In this document: piece after piece, positions 1-8,674 of the stretch
How positions within the stretch are numbered: the first letter of the stretch is position 1
Layout: every line of letters starts with the position of its first letter
Position numbers and translations under genes: made by a program
The notes under the pieces: model-generated
The model's database searches: none
What the model saw: only the letters and a program-made list of their open reading frames with translations
What the model was told of the DNA's origin: nothing
NCBI GenBank assembly: GCA_017794945.1
Contig: CP051239.1
Span: forward strand, 1,788,692-1,852,691
Length of the DNA: 64,000 bases
Source: Alcanivorax sp.
GTDB lineage: Bacteria; Pseudomonadota; Gammaproteobacteria; Pseudomonadales; Alcanivoracaceae
Direction: 5' to 3'

Positions 1-807
1 ACCGCCGGCATGGAGGCCCATCTGGACACCGTGGCGGCGGCCCTGGACGCGGTGCTGTCGCCGGCCAATATCGTGGTCAAGAACGAGGCCGGCGTCCGCG
101 AACTGGAAGACCTGCCGCTCTACACCCGTGCCCTCAAAGGCGAGGTGCCGGAAAGTGTGGAACTGCACGAGAACGGCGGCCGTTTCCAGGCGCCGCTGCG
201 CGAAGGGCAAAAGACCGGCTGGTTCTTCGACCACCGCAGTGCCCGGGCACGCATGGCAACCCTGGCCAAAGACGCCCGGGTGCTGGATGTGTTCGCCTAC
301 TGCGGCGGCTGGGGCGTGCAGGCGGCCATGGCCGGCGCCGCCGAAGTGACCGGCATCGACAGCTCGTCACTGGCACTGGAATACATGCACCGCAACGCGG
401 AAAGGAACGGCGTGGCGGAGCAGCTGCGCACCCTGGAAGGCGACGCCACCACCGCCATGAAGCAACTGCTCGCCGACGGCGAAAAGTTCGATCTGGTAAT
501 TCTGGATCCGCCCGCCTTCATCAAACGCCGCAAGGATTTCAAGAACGGCCTGGCCGGCTACCACGCCATCAACGAACTGGCGGTGCGGCTGGTGAAGCCG
601 GGCGGCTATCTGATCTCCGCGTCCTGCTCCATGCACCTGCCGGCGGACAAACTGCTCGACGTGGTGCGTTCCTCCGCCCGGCACATCGATCGTTCAATGC
701 AGGTGATCGGCTTCGAAGGGCAGGGGCCGGATCACCCGGTGCACCCGGCGATTCCGGAAACCGCCTACCTGAAAAGCTGGTTCGCGCGACTGCTGTTCCG
801 TTTTTAA
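1..807 (+). CDS. rlmI: RlmI-type 23S rRNA (cytosine-C5) methyltransferase, 3' part
   Basis: The reading frame is open from the first base, so the gene starts upstream of the window and only its C-terminal part (about 268 codons) is present. RlmI proteins are near 400 residues and methylate C1962 of 23S rRNA using SAM. Visible are a Rossmann SAM motif (DVFAYCGGWGVQAA), the following acidic strand (VTGIDSS), the catalytic-loop motif LDPPAFIK and the downstream SASCSMHL, which carries the cysteine expected for a C5-cytosine enzyme. The N-terminal PUA region would lie outside the window. The stop codon sits in the loop of a hairpin shared with the convergent LysE gene. RlmI rather than RlmK/RlmO-type paralogues is inferred from the LDPPAF and SCS motifs. 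Confidence 0.8.
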   Translation, partial: TAGMEAHLDTVAAALDAVLSPANIVVKNEAGVRELEDLPLYTRALKGEVPESVELHENGGRFQAPLREGQKTGWFFDHRSARARMATLAKDARVLDVFAYCGGWGVQAAMAGAAEVTGIDSSSLALEYMHRNAERNGVAEQLRTLEGDATTAMKQLLADGEKFDLVILDPPAFIKRRKDFKNGLAGYHAINELAVRLVKPGGYLISASCSMHLPADKLLDVVRSSARHIDRSMQVIGFEGQGPDHPVHPAIPETAYLKSWFARLLFRF

Positions 808-818
808 CGGAACAGCAG
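790..818. terminator. Bidirectional hairpin between convergent genes
   Basis: An 11-bp perfect inverted repeat (CTGCTGTTCCG / CGGAACAGCAG) with a TTTTTAA loop contains the RlmI stop codon. It lies just before the end of the convergent LysE gene. No U-tract follows on either strand, so termination is plausible but not certain. Confidence 0.5.
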
Positions 819-828
819 GGAGCCGGCC

Positions 829-1431
829 TTAAAGCCAGACCGCCGCCGCGACCAGCACCAGCACCATCGCGGTGGCGCGTTCCACCTTGCCGTGGTGCCG
901 GCGCAGGGCCGCGAGCACCGGCCCGCGCGCCAACAACAGCGCCACCAGGCTGTACCAGCCACCGTCGATCACCACCGCCGTGGCGGCCACCTGCACCCGG
1001 GCGGCCATCGCCATGTCCGCGCTCACGAACTGGCTGAACAGCGCCAGAAAAAACAGCGCCACCTTGGGGTTCAGAAACGCGATCAGAAAGCCGTCGCGCA
1101 CCGCGTTGCCGCCAGCCCCGGCGTCCGGCGCCGGGGCCGGTCCCCGCGCGGCGCGCCAGCTGCCCAGCGCCAGCCACAACAAAAACAATGAACCCGCCAG
1201 CCGGATGGCGATTGCCAGCTGCGGGAAGCCGCGCAACACCACCGCCAGCCCCGCCACCGTGGCGACCGCGTACACGCCGATGCCGGCGGCATGGGCCAGC
1301 CCGGCGCTGACCCCGGCGCGGGCCGAGCCGCGCAGCGTGTGGCGGGTCACCACCGCCAGGCTGGCCCCCGGCGTCATGGCGCCCAGTGCGCACACGCCGA
1401 TCAAAAGCAGCCAGTCGGTTACAGCAAGCAT
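829..1431 (-). CDS. LysE/RhtB family amino-acid exporter
   Basis: A 200-residue hydrophobic protein with about five to six membrane segments, which is the usual LysE/RhtB size. The N-terminus (LLLIGVCALGAMTPGASLAVV) carries the family's TPGP-like turn in the variant form TPGAS, and the central FLIAFLNPKVALFFLALF matches the conserved NPK(A/V)xLFF segment of the second half. Members export amino acids or their analogues from the cytoplasm; the substrate cannot be read from sequence. It stands alone, convergent with the upstream rRNA methyltransferase. The ATG at 1431 is the only start that keeps the first membrane helix intact. Confidence 0.85.
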   Translation of the reverse strand: MLAVTDWLLLIGVCALGAMTPGASLAVVTRHTLRGSARAGVSAGLAHAAGIGVYAVATVAGLAVVLRGFPQLAIAIRLAGSLFLLWLALGSWRAARGPAPAPDAGAGGNAVRDGFLIAFLNPKVALFFLALFSQFVSADMAMAARVQVAATAVVIDGGWYSLVALLLARGPVLAALRRHHGKVERATAMVLVLVAAAVWL

Positions 1432-1639
1432 GATGTCCTCGTCGGTTCCCGGGGTTTGGTGATGATGCCTTTTATACGCGCTAGGTAAACTTAGGTGTTG
1501 TTTTTTCCTTTATTGCAAACCTGTCGCCGGCGCTGTGGCCGCTCTCCGGCCTTTCTGATTACTCTCCCTACCTTTGTGGTTATTTATCCGCCCACGCGGA
1601 TTTTGCTGTGCATAAAAAGAAGGTATCGGGAGAACAACA

Positions 1640-3532
1640 ATGTCAGTTATTTCCATGCACACCGGGCGCGGCGCCGCGATGGCGCTGTGCGCTTTGCTCG
1701 CGTTGACCGCCTGTGGCGGTGACAGCGGCTCCGGCGGCGAGACCACCGCCAACGCGCCGCAACAGCGTGACGCCGCCCCCACGGCGGTGGACCGGGGCCG
1801 CGAGATATTCCGCTTCGAGACGTTCGGCAACCAGGGTTTCTGGACCAGCGCCATGCGCCTGCCCCAGGGCATCGAGGACAGCGGCATGACGCCGCTGCGG
1901 GCCCTGGAAATGGGGCTGAACATCAACACCGCCGCGCTGGCACCGCAACAGGCCGAGGCGCTGCGCAACGCCGCCGCCCGCATCGAGGCCGGCGCGGACC
2001 CGGCCGATACGGTGCTGGCGGAGCCGACCCGCCTCAACGCCTGGCTCAACCAGGGCGCCGTGATCGGGCTGGTGCCGTTCCGCGCCGACGGCGAACGCAA
2101 GCCTTTGGGCAGCAGCGACGGCTTCACCGGCGGCGGCCTCAACCTGGCCGCCGGCGACCGGCTCGGGGTGAGCTGCGCGCTTTGCCACGCCAGCACTGAG
2201 GGCGACGTGCTCGCCCCGGGCGTGGCCGGCGCCGGCTCCGCCGGCCAGCCGGTGGACGGCGTCATCGCCCGCGACCTGGATGTGGGCGCGCTGTTTGCCA
2301 CCGCCAATAACCCGCTCGCCTACCTGCCGTTGCTGCAGCTGCGCCTGGACCAGCCGGACGCCGGCGGCGGCGACCAGGGTGGCCTGCTCGACGGCCTGCT
2401 GCCCTCCGGGCCGGAGCCGGAACCCTATGACGGCGTCACCGTCGGGCGCGGCGATTTCGCCGGCATCCCCGCCGACGGCACCCTCGAGGAAGCCACCGCC
2501 GCCGCCCGCGAGTACCTCACCGGCACCTACCAGCAAGACGGTGAGACCCGGCGCTACTACCCGCTCACTTCGTTCGACGGCACCCCGGACGGCCTCGGCA
2601 ACGCCTCCATCACGCCGCCGTTCTTCCGCACCGACCTGGCGGCGCCGGGCAGTCATGCCGGCATCTTCGAGCAGGTGGATGACTTCAACAATCTGGATTA
2701 CACCGTCGCCATGGAGCCCACCAGCCTGCTCACCGAATCCGGGCGTGCCTTCCTGAGCGTGGTCGCCGGCCGCCTGGGCGACGAGATCGCCCGGCGCTAT
2801 AAAGCGGTACTGCGCGACACCGGCGTGATTCCGGAGGGCATGGCGGCCACCGATGTGATTCCGTTCGTCGAGGTGGAGCGCACCGACCTGCCGGTGGGCG
2901 CCCCGGCCGGCCCGGTGGGCCGCCGCGTCGCCCAGCGGAAACTGGACGACCTGCGCGCCTACACCGACCAGCTGCCGGCACCGGCCGCCCCCGACGATCT
3001 GGACGCCGACCAGGTGGCCGCCGGCCGCGCCCTGTTCACCACCCGCCGGGAAGACGGCGGCGCCGGCTGCGCGGCCTGCCACACCGCCGACCCCAACCAG
3101 CCGGTCTCCGCCGAGGTGGTCCCCATCGAAACCCTGTACCCGGCCTACAACGACGAGCTGCTGGTGCTGTTCGAACGGTCCACGGTGAGCGACTTCAGCG
3201 ACGTCCAGGACGCCCGTGGCGGCCCCGCGCCGGCCTACGACGACTCCGTGGTCGCCCTCGACGCCACCCTGCGCGGCGGCCGGCGCGGCTTCGCCCAGCC
3301 GCTGCTGCTGGCCCTGGACGGCAAGGCCCGCTTCCTGCACGACGGCTCGGTGCGCGGCAGCGACGCCCGGGACGGCCTCGACCGCCTGCTCGACCCGGCC
3401 CGGGGCGAGCAGGCCCCGCATCCCTTCTACTTCCCCGAAAACCTGGACCAGGGCGATGACGCCCAGGGCCGCGCGGCGCTGGTCGAATACCTGCGCAGCC
3501 GCACCACGGGTCCCTCCGACGAAGCGTTATGA
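1640..3532 (+). CDS. Diheme c-type cytochrome lipoprotein, peroxidase/MauG-like
   Basis: 630 residues. The N-terminus is a lipoprotein signal (LLALTAC, lipid cysteine about residue 25) followed by a Gly/Ser linker, so the mature protein should be anchored in the periplasm. Two c-type heme motifs are visible: CALCH at residues 179-183 and CAACH at 477-481. The region GREIFRFETFGNQGFW near residue 53 resembles large diheme cytochromes related to the peroxidase/MauG and RoxA groups. That suggests an oxidoreductase, but the substrate is unknown. The start is chosen for GGGAG about 8 bases upstream and because it places basic residues ahead of the signal helix. No cytochrome maturation or partner gene is adjacent. 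The next gene downstream is convergent, separated by a long hairpin element. Confidence 0.75.
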   Translation: MSVISMHTGRGAAMALCALLALTACGGDSGSGGETTANAPQQRDAAPTAVDRGREIFRFETFGNQGFWTSAMRLPQGIEDSGMTPLRALEMGLNINTAALAPQQAEALRNAAARIEAGADPADTVLAEPTRLNAWLNQGAVIGLVPFRADGERKPLGSSDGFTGGGLNLAAGDRLGVSCALCHASTEGDVLAPGVAGAGSAGQPVDGVIARDLDVGALFATANNPLAYLPLLQLRLDQPDAGGGDQGGLLDGLLPSGPEPEPYDGVTVGRGDFAGIPADGTLEEATAAAREYLTGTYQQDGETRRYYPLTSFDGTPDGLGNASITPPFFRTDLAAPGSHAGIFEQVDDFNNLDYTVAMEPTSLLTESGRAFLSVVAGRLGDEIARRYKAVLRDTGVIPEGMAATDVIPFVEVERTDLPVGAPAGPVGRRVAQRKLDDLRAYTDQLPAPAAPDDLDADQVAAGRALFTTRREDGGAGCAACHTADPNQPVSAEVVPIETLYPAYNDELLVLFERSTVSDFSDVQDARGGPAPAYDDSVVALDATLRGGRRGFAQPLLLALDGKARFLHDGSVRGSDARDGLDRLLDPARGEQAPHPFYFPENLDQGDDAQGRAALVEYLRSRTTGPSDEAL

Positions 3533-3554
3533 GATACCGAAAGCGTCTCTGAAT

Positions 3555-3574
3555 GTGGGTGCCGAGGCACCCAC
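3555..3574. terminator. Short 9-bp hairpin after the diheme gene
   Basis: GTGGGTGCC-GA-GGCACCCAC is a perfect 9-bp stem with a 2-nt loop, 22 bp after the diheme cytochrome stop. It has no U-tract. It could aid termination or be the end of a REP-type repeat, since it begins like the GTGGGTGCGGGC repeats elsewhere in the window. Confidence 0.4.
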
Positions 3575-3578
3575 CTCA

Positions 3579-3691
3579 GGCGCCGGGAGCGCTACCTAAT
3601 GTCCAGGACTGTGTGAGGCAGGGAGCCGAACACAAGCCCCCAGGGACGGGTTCACGGCGGGTCCTGGACATTAGGTAGCGCTCCCGGCGCC
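3579..3691. repeat. Long-stem hairpin element, copy A
   Basis: Perfect 31-nt inverted arms (3579-3609 and 3661-3691) flank a 51-nt core. The inner arm end GTCCAGGAC and the core match copy C (8880-9005); the outer 22 nt of the arms are unlike copy C but still perfectly self-complementary. The core shares AGCCCCCAGGGACGGGTTCA plus CGGCG with the B copies read on the other strand. Inner hairpins are GGC-AGGGA-GCC (3617-3627) and CCC-AGGGAC-GGG (3639-3650). The trailing CCGGGCTACGGAGC is also shared with copy C. The element lies in a convergent gap between the diheme gene and the DUF411 gene. Confidence 0.85.
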
Positions 3692-3723
3692 GGGCTACGG
3701 AGCCCACCATCAGACCCGAATCC

Positions 3724-4164
3724 TCAAGGATGCTCGGCGAATACCTTAACGCCGTCCTCCCCATACAACAGCACCTGGTAATCGTCCTGCCGGTCGCCCA
3801 TCTCCATACCGGGCGACCCCACCGGCATGGCCGGCACCGTCAGCCCGTGGGCATCGGGCTTCTGCTCCAGCAGGCGGCGCACGTCCTCCGCCGGCACATG
3901 GCCCTCGATGGCGTAGCCGTCGATAAAGGCGGTGTGGCAGGAGCCGAGCCCCGGACGCAGCTGTGCTTTTTCCTTGATGGGCTGCAGGTTCTGCACGTCG
4001 TGGGTGACCACCTCGAACCCGTTATCGCGCATGTGGTCCGCCCATTTTTCGCAGCAGCCGCAGGTCGGTGATTTATACACCTCCAGGGTGCCGGCCTCGG
4101 GGGCCTCGGCCACGGCCAGGGAGCTGGCCACCAGCAGGCCGGCGGCGGTCAGTAAACGTTTCAT
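3724..4164 (-). CDS. DUF411 periplasmic metal-binding protein of the copper operon
   Basis: 146 residues with a cleavable signal peptide (MKRLLTAAGLLVASSLAVA). The mature part opens with a thioredoxin-like strand and the double-cysteine motif SPTCGCCEKW characteristic of DUF411. A further cysteine occurs in GSCHTAF, and a Met-rich stretch (PAMPVGSPGMEMGD) lies near the C-terminus, consistent with copper or other soft-metal binding in the periplasm. DUF411 genes are often found beside copper-resistance genes. Here it is the last gene of a leftward run from copA, 15 bp after the cupredoxin gene. The exact biochemical role is not established for the family. Confidence 0.85.
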   Translation of the reverse strand: MKRLLTAAGLLVASSLAVAEAPEAGTLEVYKSPTCGCCEKWADHMRDNGFEVVTHDVQNLQPIKEKAQLRPGLGSCHTAFIDGYAIEGHVPAEDVRRLLEQKPDAHGLTVPAMPVGSPGMEMGDRQDDYQVLLYGEDGVKVFAEHP

Positions 4165-4179
4165 GGTTCTATCCTCGTG

Positions 4180-4539
4180 TCAGTGAACGATCAGTTTGCC
4201 CTGGTACATATTCATCTGGCAGGTAAAGCGGTAGGTGCCCGGTTGTTCCGGCGTCAGCGTTACCGTGGTGGTTTCCCCCACCGGTAAATACTCGCTGACG
4301 TCGAGGCCGTGGAACACCACCTGTTCGGCGCAGGGGCTGGCGTCGCGGCGTTCGAAGCGCAGCGACAGCGGTTCGCCGGCGTTGCTCTCGATCACCGCCG
4401 GCTCATAGACCCCGTCGTCGACGACGATATCCACCGTGCCGTGCGTGGCGCGCCGTGTCTTGCCGGCACCGGAAAGCCAGAACCACCAGACGATCAACGC
4501 CATCAGGGCCAGGCCGGAGAGATTGATCAGCCAATTCAT
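4180..4539 (-). CDS. Membrane-anchored cupredoxin-domain protein
   Basis: 119 residues: one N-terminal membrane helix (about residues 3-24, LINLSGLALMALIVWWFWL) and a periplasmic cupredoxin-like domain. Candidate copper ligands are the Cys of SPCAEQVVFHG, the His of the same segment, and the Cys and Met of FTCQMNMYQG near the C-terminus. That spacing matches the Cupredoxin_1 type. The start codon overlaps the stop of the upstream methyltransferase (ATGA), so translation is probably coupled. It likely binds or passes copper in the periplasm as part of the copA operon. The blue-copper versus red-copper type is not decided by sequence alone. Confidence 0.85.
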   Translation of the reverse strand: MNWLINLSGLALMALIVWWFWLSGAGKTRRATHGTVDIVVDDGVYEPAVIESNAGEPLSLRFERRDASPCAEQVVFHGLDVSEYLPVGETTTVTLTPEQPGTYRFTCQMNMYQGKLIVH

Positions 4540-5213
4540 GGTGTGTGCCTCGTGTCAGTCATGCTGGAGGCGGGCCGCTCGCCGCACACCAGCAACATTT
4601 CCTTTTCCATGTTCTCGCCGAGCACATTGACGCTGCTTTCCCGGCGGCTCTCCACGGTGACGTCGCAAAAACCGGCGCGTCTCATATCGACCGCCAGATC
4701 CGGCCCGTCAAACAACGCGAAGCCGTGTTCGAACACCGGCAGGGTCATGCAGCGCCGGCTGCGCAGCGCCAGACAACAGCGCCCGCCGGGTGCGAGCAGA
4801 GCCAGCAAGCGGTTCAGCGCCGCGTCCAGGGGCGACCAGAAGTACACCACGTTGACCGCGACAATGCGTTCCAGGGCGCCCTCCGCCAACGGTGCCGACA
4901 TCACATCGCCGACCACGAAGCGGGCCCGCCCCGGCGGCGGGATGTCCCGGTGGGCGCGTTGCGCCTGCCGTACCATCAGCGACGAACAGTCCAGGCCGGT
5001 GTAGTCCAGGTCCGGCTGCAGGCCGAACAGGTGATCCAGATGGCCGGCACTGCCCGGGCCGATTTCCAGGACCCGGTCACCGGCCCGGCACCGGAGGGCC
5101 TGGTAGGCCGCCTCGATCACCGGCGCGTTGTGCTCGTTCATGCGCTCGCCAACCTCGTGCCCATCCTGATCGTGGGGGCAGCGTAGCTGGGCCGCCAGCT
5201 CAGACGGCCGCAC
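4536..5213 (-). CDS. Class I SAM-dependent methyltransferase in the copper operon
   Basis: Up to 225 residues. A UbiE/Methyltransf_11-type Rossmann fold is seen: [19 protein letters not shown] (SAM motif I), [11 protein letters not shown] (acidic strand) and [19 protein letters not shown] (motif II). The substrate is unknown. The GTG at 5213 has AGGAG about 7 bases upstream but overlaps the copA end by 14 bp; the ATG at 5141 is an alternative that would begin 24 residues later, just before the domain. It is sandwiched between copA and the cupredoxin gene with overlaps on both sides, so it is cotranscribed with them. Its job in copper handling is not known. Confidence 0.75.
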   Translation of the reverse strand: MRPSELAAQLRCPHDQDGHEVGERMNEHNAPVIEAAYQALRCRAGDRVLEIGPGSAGHLDHLFGLQPDLDYTGLDCSSLMVRQAQRAHRDIPPPGRARFVVGDVMSAPLAEGALERIVAVNVVYFWSPLDAALNRLLALLAPGGRCCLALRSRRCMTLPVFEHGFALFDGPDLAVDMRRAGFCDVTVESRRESSVNVLGENMEKEMLLVCGERPASSMTDTRHTP

Positions 5214-7719
5214 GGGAGCGCTCCTGGTCCGCGCGGTGCTTGCCGGGCTTGAAGAAGCGCAGCCGGTTGGCGTTGCTGACCACGGTCACCGAACTCAGCG
5301 ACATGGCGGCGCCGGCGATCACCGGGCTGAGCAGCCAGCCGGTGAACGGGTAAAGCAGGCCGGCGGCCACCGGCACGCCCAGGCTGTTGTACACGAAGGC
5401 GCCGAACAGGTTCTGTTTGATGTTGCCCAGCGTCGCCCGGGAAATCGCCATGGCGTCCGCGACCCCGTGCAGCGAGCCGCTCATCAGCGTGATCGCGGCG
5501 GACTCGATGGCCACGTCGGTGCCGGTGCCGATGGCGAACCCCACGTCGGCCTGCGCCAGGGCCGGGGCGTCGTTGATGCCGTCGCCGACCATCGCCACCT
5601 TGGCGCCGTCCCCTTGCAGCCGTTTCACTTCGCGGGCCTTGTCTTCCGGCAAGACCTCGGCGAGCACCTCGTCAACGCCGGCCTGACGGGCGATGGCGTC
5701 GGCGCTGGCCTGAATGTCGCCGGTGATCATGATCACCCGCAGGCCGCGCTCGCGCAGCCGTCGAATGGCGTCGGCGGCGTCGTCCTTGATGCGGTCGGCG
5801 ACGCCCAGCACGCCGATCACCCGGTCGTCGCGGGCCAGGAACAGCGGCGTGGCGGCGTCCTTGCTGAGACCGGCGGCTTGATCCTCGAGTGCCAGGGTGA
5901 CGTCTTGCTGCTCCAGCCAGCGGCGGTTGCCCAGCCGCAGCGTGGCGCCGTCGAGCCGGGCGCTGACGCCCTTGCCGTTAAGCGCCTGGAAGTCGCTGAC
6001 CGACCGCGGTGACAGGCCGCGTTCCTCGGCGGCGGTCATAATTGCCCGGGCCAGCGGGTGTTCCGAGCCGGCCTCCAGGCTGGCGGCCAGCGTCAGCACT
6101 TCCTCTTCGGTCTCGCCGTCCACGGCCAGCACCCGGGTCAGCGCCGGCCGGCCCTCGGTGATGGTGCCGGTTTTGTCCAGCACCACGGTGTCCAGGTCGG
6201 CGGCGGTCTGCAGGGCCTCGCCCTGGCGGATCAGGATGCCGTACTCGGCGGCCTTGCCCACCCCCACCATCACCGACATGGGCGTGGCCAGGCCCAGGGC
6301 GCAGGGGCAGGCGATGATCAGCACCGTGGTGGCCGCCACCATCATGTGCGAGAACGGCGGCTGCGGGCCCACATTGAACCAGACCAGGGCGGCGGCCACC
6401 GCGATCAGCATGATGGTGGGCACGAACACCGCCGAGACCTGGTCCGCCAGACGTCCGATCGGCGGCTTGGTGCCCTGGGCTTTTTTCACCAGCTCGATGA
6501 TTTGTGCCAGGGCGGTGTCCGCGCCCACGCGGGTGGCCCGGTAGATCAGCGTGCCGCCCTCGTTCAGGGTGCCGGCGGCGACGCTGTCGCCGGGGCCTTT
6601 GGCCACCGGCATCGGCTCGCCGGTGAGCATGGATTCGTCCAGCCGGCTGCTGCCCTCTTCCACTTCGCCGTCCACGGCGATTTTCTCGCCCGGACGCACC
6701 CGCACGCGGTCGCCGGCCACCACCTGCTCCACCGGGATGTCCTGCTCGCCGCCGTCACGCAGCACCCGGGCGGTTTTGGCCCGCAGGTCCAGCAGGCGTT
6801 TCACCGCCGCGCTGGTCTTGCCCCGGGCGCGCACTTCCAGAGCCAGGCCCAGGCTGATCAGGCCGATGATCATGGCGCTGGCCTCGAAGTAGACATGGCG
6901 GGCCGCTTCCGGCACCAGCCCCGGTGCCAGCACCACCACCATGGAGTACAGCCAGGCCGTGCCGGTGCCCAGCGCGATCAGCGTATCCATGTTGGCGTTG
7001 TGGTGGCGCAGCGCTTTCCAGGCGCCGACGAAGAACGGCCGTCCGGGCACCGCCAGCACCGCCAGGGTGATCAGCCCCACCGCCAGCCAGGCGGCCTGGC
7101 TGGCGGTGCCCGGCTGCACCGTCATGCTGCCGCCGAGCAGGCCCCACAGCATCAGAGGCGCGCCCACGCCCAGGCCGTAACCGGTGTGGCGCAGCAGCTG
7201 CCGGTAGTGAGCCTGTTCGCGTGCTTCCCGTTGCTGGTCCGCGCGGTGCGGATCGTCGACCACACTGGCGCCGTAGCCGGCGCTTTCCACCGCGCGGATC
7301 AGATCGCGCGGCGCGGCCTGGCCGCTTACCCGGGCGCTGTGGTCGGCCAGGTTCATGCTCGCCTCGCGCACGCCGGGCACACCGCCCAGGGCGGTTTCGA
7401 TGCTGCGCACGCAGGAGGCGCAGGTGGCGCCGGTGATCGACAGCTGGATGTCGCCGCCGCCGGACTGGGTGCTGTCGCTGTCTTCGGATTCGGATTCGGA
7501 TTCGGATTCGGATTCGGGCGCCGGTTCCACGCCGTAACCGCTTTCCGCCAGGGCGCGGGTCAGTGCCTCGGGCCGGGCGTCGCCGCGCACGGTGACTTCC
7601 TGTCCGTCGAGATCCACCTGGATCTCATCGGCGCCGGGCACCGCCCCCAGGGCGGTGCGGATTTTGTTGGCGCAGCCCTGGCAGGTGGCGCCCTGAATCG
7701 GCAAGTGGTGCGTGCGCAT
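5200..7719 (-). CDS. copA: Copper-exporting P1B-type ATPase CopA
   Basis: 839 residues from the ATG at 7719, chosen over an upstream TTG because GGAAG lies 8 bases before it. It pumps Cu(I) out across the inner membrane with ATP. Two heavy-metal-associated domains carry CxxC pairs at C13/C16 and C100/C103, separated by an unusual acidic Glu-Ser repeat linker (about 67-89). Then follow membrane segments, the transport motif CPC at 471-473, the phosphorylation motif DKTGT with Asp515, and the hinge [10 protein letters not shown]. It is the first gene of the leftward operon copA-methyltransferase-cupredoxin-DUF411. A CueR-type promoter lies about 47 bp upstream of the start. Confidence 0.96.
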   Translation of the reverse strand: MRTHHLPIQGATCQGCANKIRTALGAVPGADEIQVDLDGQEVTVRGDARPEALTRALAESGYGVEPAPESESESESESEDSDSTQSGGGDIQLSITGATCASCVRSIETALGGVPGVREASMNLADHSARVSGQAAPRDLIRAVESAGYGASVVDDPHRADQQREAREQAHYRQLLRHTGYGLGVGAPLMLWGLLGGSMTVQPGTASQAAWLAVGLITLAVLAVPGRPFFVGAWKALRHHNANMDTLIALGTGTAWLYSMVVVLAPGLVPEAARHVYFEASAMIIGLISLGLALEVRARGKTSAAVKRLLDLRAKTARVLRDGGEQDIPVEQVVAGDRVRVRPGEKIAVDGEVEEGSSRLDESMLTGEPMPVAKGPGDSVAAGTLNEGGTLIYRATRVGADTALAQIIELVKKAQGTKPPIGRLADQVSAVFVPTIMLIAVAAALVWFNVGPQPPFSHMMVAATTVLIIACPCALGLATPMSVMVGVGKAAEYGILIRQGEALQTAADLDTVVLDKTGTITEGRPALTRVLAVDGETEEEVLTLAASLEAGSEHPLARAIMTAAEERGLSPRSVSDFQALNGKGVSARLDGATLRLGNRRWLEQQDVTLALEDQAAGLSKDAATPLFLARDDRVIGVLGVADRIKDDAADAIRRLRERGLRVIMITGDIQASADAIARQAGVDEVLAEVLPEDKAREVKRLQGDGAKVAMVGDGINDAPALAQADVGFAIGTGTDVAIESAAITLMSGSLHGVADAMAISRATLGNIKQNLFGAFVYNSLGVPVAAGLLYPFTGWLLSPVIAGAAMSLSSVTVVSNANRLRFFKPGKHRADQERSRAAV
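7486..7515 (-). repeat. In-frame hexanucleotide tandem repeat in copA
   Basis: Five perfect GGATTC units (plus strand) encode the alternating Glu-Ser linker between the two metal-binding domains of CopA. Each unit gained or lost by slippage would change the linker by two residues without a frameshift. Confidence 0.9.
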
Positions 7720-7765
7720 GGTATTGGCTTCCGTGTTCGTCAACGGGAACAACGATCAGTGACCA

Positions 7766-7796
7766 GTGTTAAACCTGGGGGCAACCCCAAGGTCAA
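7766..7796 (-). promoter_or_regulatory. CueR-type (MerR family) promoter of copA
   Basis: On the minus strand the order is TTGACC (-35, 7796-7791), a 19-bp spacer, then TAACAC (-10, 7771-7766). The spacer centre is a near-perfect dyad, ACCTTGGGG-TTG-CCCCCAGGT. An over-long 19-bp spacer with a dyad between the boxes is the hallmark of MerR-family activators such as CueR at copA promoters. The predicted transcript start is about 40 nt before the copA ATG. No cueR gene is in the window. Confidence 0.8.
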
Positions 7797-7848
7797 GCAA
7801 GGCGTCCCGACGCCCGTGAAAAACGACAAAAAAGCGTGAAAATGAAAA

Positions 7849-7899
7849 CTTTTATAAAAGGGTCATAAAGCGCGAGCCCGGCACTGGTAGAGGCTCGCG
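7849..7899 (+). promoter_or_regulatory. Candidate promoter and leader hairpin of the outer-membrane gene
   Basis: An A-rich tract holds a 12-bp palindrome CTTTTATAAAAG (7849-7860), which includes TATAAA. An 8-bp stem CGCGAGCC / GGCTCGCG (7871-7878, 7892-7899) follows in the presumed leader. No convincing -35 box is seen, so this is a weak assignment. Confidence 0.3.
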
Positions 7900-7955
7900 G
7901 GTCCGTGGATGATGGCGCTCATCCTGATCGACTCTTAAAAAGCGAGGACATGGAA

Positions 7956-8558
7956 ATGTTGAAGAAGACCTTGATGGCATCCGCGATCGCCGCGGCTTCC
8001 CTGGCCAGCATCAACGCCCAGGCCCAGAGCCAGCAAACCACGCCGGTTCGCGACAACGGCTTCTCGTACACCTACGGTCAGTTCGGCTATGACAACTGGG
8101 ATTACGATAACGGCCCGGATGTGGACGTGCTCACCGGCGAAGGGTCCTTCGCCCTGGACGAGCATCTGTTCCTGCGCGGTGGCGCCAGCTTCTACGACGG
8201 CGACTACGACAGCCCGGGCAGCGATGACGTGGACGGCAACCGTCTGTACGTGGGCGCCGGCTTCCATACCCCGCTGCAGCGTGGCCTGGATCTGGTCGGT
8301 ACCGCCGACGTGATTCGTGATGACAACGACTTCAACGACGAAGAGTGGGGCTACGCGGTGAGCGGCGGCCTGCGTCATCAGACCACCGAGATGCTGGAGC
8401 TGTCCGGCGGTGTGCTTTACGAAGATATTTATGACGGTAACTTCGGGGTGTACGGCCAGGGTCTGGTCAACCTGACCCGTGCCTGGGACGTGGGCGCCCG
8501 GGTGGCCTTCACCGACGATTCCGACAACATCGGCCTGTTCGGGCGCTACAACTTCTAA
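7956..8558 (+). CDS. Small outer-membrane beta-barrel protein
   Basis: 200 residues from the ATG at 7956, which has GAGGA 7 bases upstream; an ATG two codons earlier is too close to that site. A Sec signal (MLKKTLMASAIAAASLASINAQA) ends in an AQA cleavage site. The mature chain alternates polar and aromatic residues (FSYTYGQFGYDNWDYDNG, LYVGAGFHTPL, YAVSGGLRHQT, VGARVAFT) and ends in NIGLFGRYNF with a C-terminal Phe. This is the signature of an eight-strand-type outer-membrane barrel delivered by Bam. It resembles small barrel proteins of the YfaZ/OmpW size class, but no specific family is claimed. It is monocistronic with a strong terminator after it. Confidence 0.7.
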   Translation: MLKKTLMASAIAAASLASINAQAQSQQTTPVRDNGFSYTYGQFGYDNWDYDNGPDVDVLTGEGSFALDEHLFLRGGASFYDGDYDSPGSDDVDGNRLYVGAGFHTPLQRGLDLVGTADVIRDDNDFNDEEWGYAVSGGLRHQTTEMLELSGGVLYEDIYDGNFGVYGQGLVNLTRAWDVGARVAFTDDSDNIGLFGRYNF

Positions 8559-8612
8559 GCCCGGCCCCGATCCTGACTTCAGGACGAAGACCCCCGCCAT
8601 GGAAGGCGGACG

Positions 8613-8639
8613 AGCGCGGCTACGGCCGCGCTTTTTTTT
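8613..8639 (+). terminator. Rho-independent terminator after the outer-membrane gene
   Basis: A perfect 8-bp GC-rich stem AGCGCGGC / GCCGCGCT with a TACG loop is followed directly by a run of eight T. This is a textbook intrinsic terminator 55 bp after the stop codon. Confidence 0.93.
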
Positions 8640-8674
8640 GTGCCCCTTTTTGACGGGGCGGATATCTCCAGCAG

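Noticed and set aside
1432..1639. Possible RNA gene or riboswitch upstream of the diheme cytochrome
   Set aside because: Only a slightly AT-richer region; I see no conserved fold or clear promoter.
1643..3421. 592-codon frame antisense to the diheme cytochrome
   Set aside because: No domain or signal; heme motifs and a good ribosome site support the plus strand.
6058..7839. 593-codon frame antisense to copA with a Gly-Phe repeat
   Set aside because: The repeat is the complement of the CopA Glu-Ser linker; the copA frame is unmistakable.
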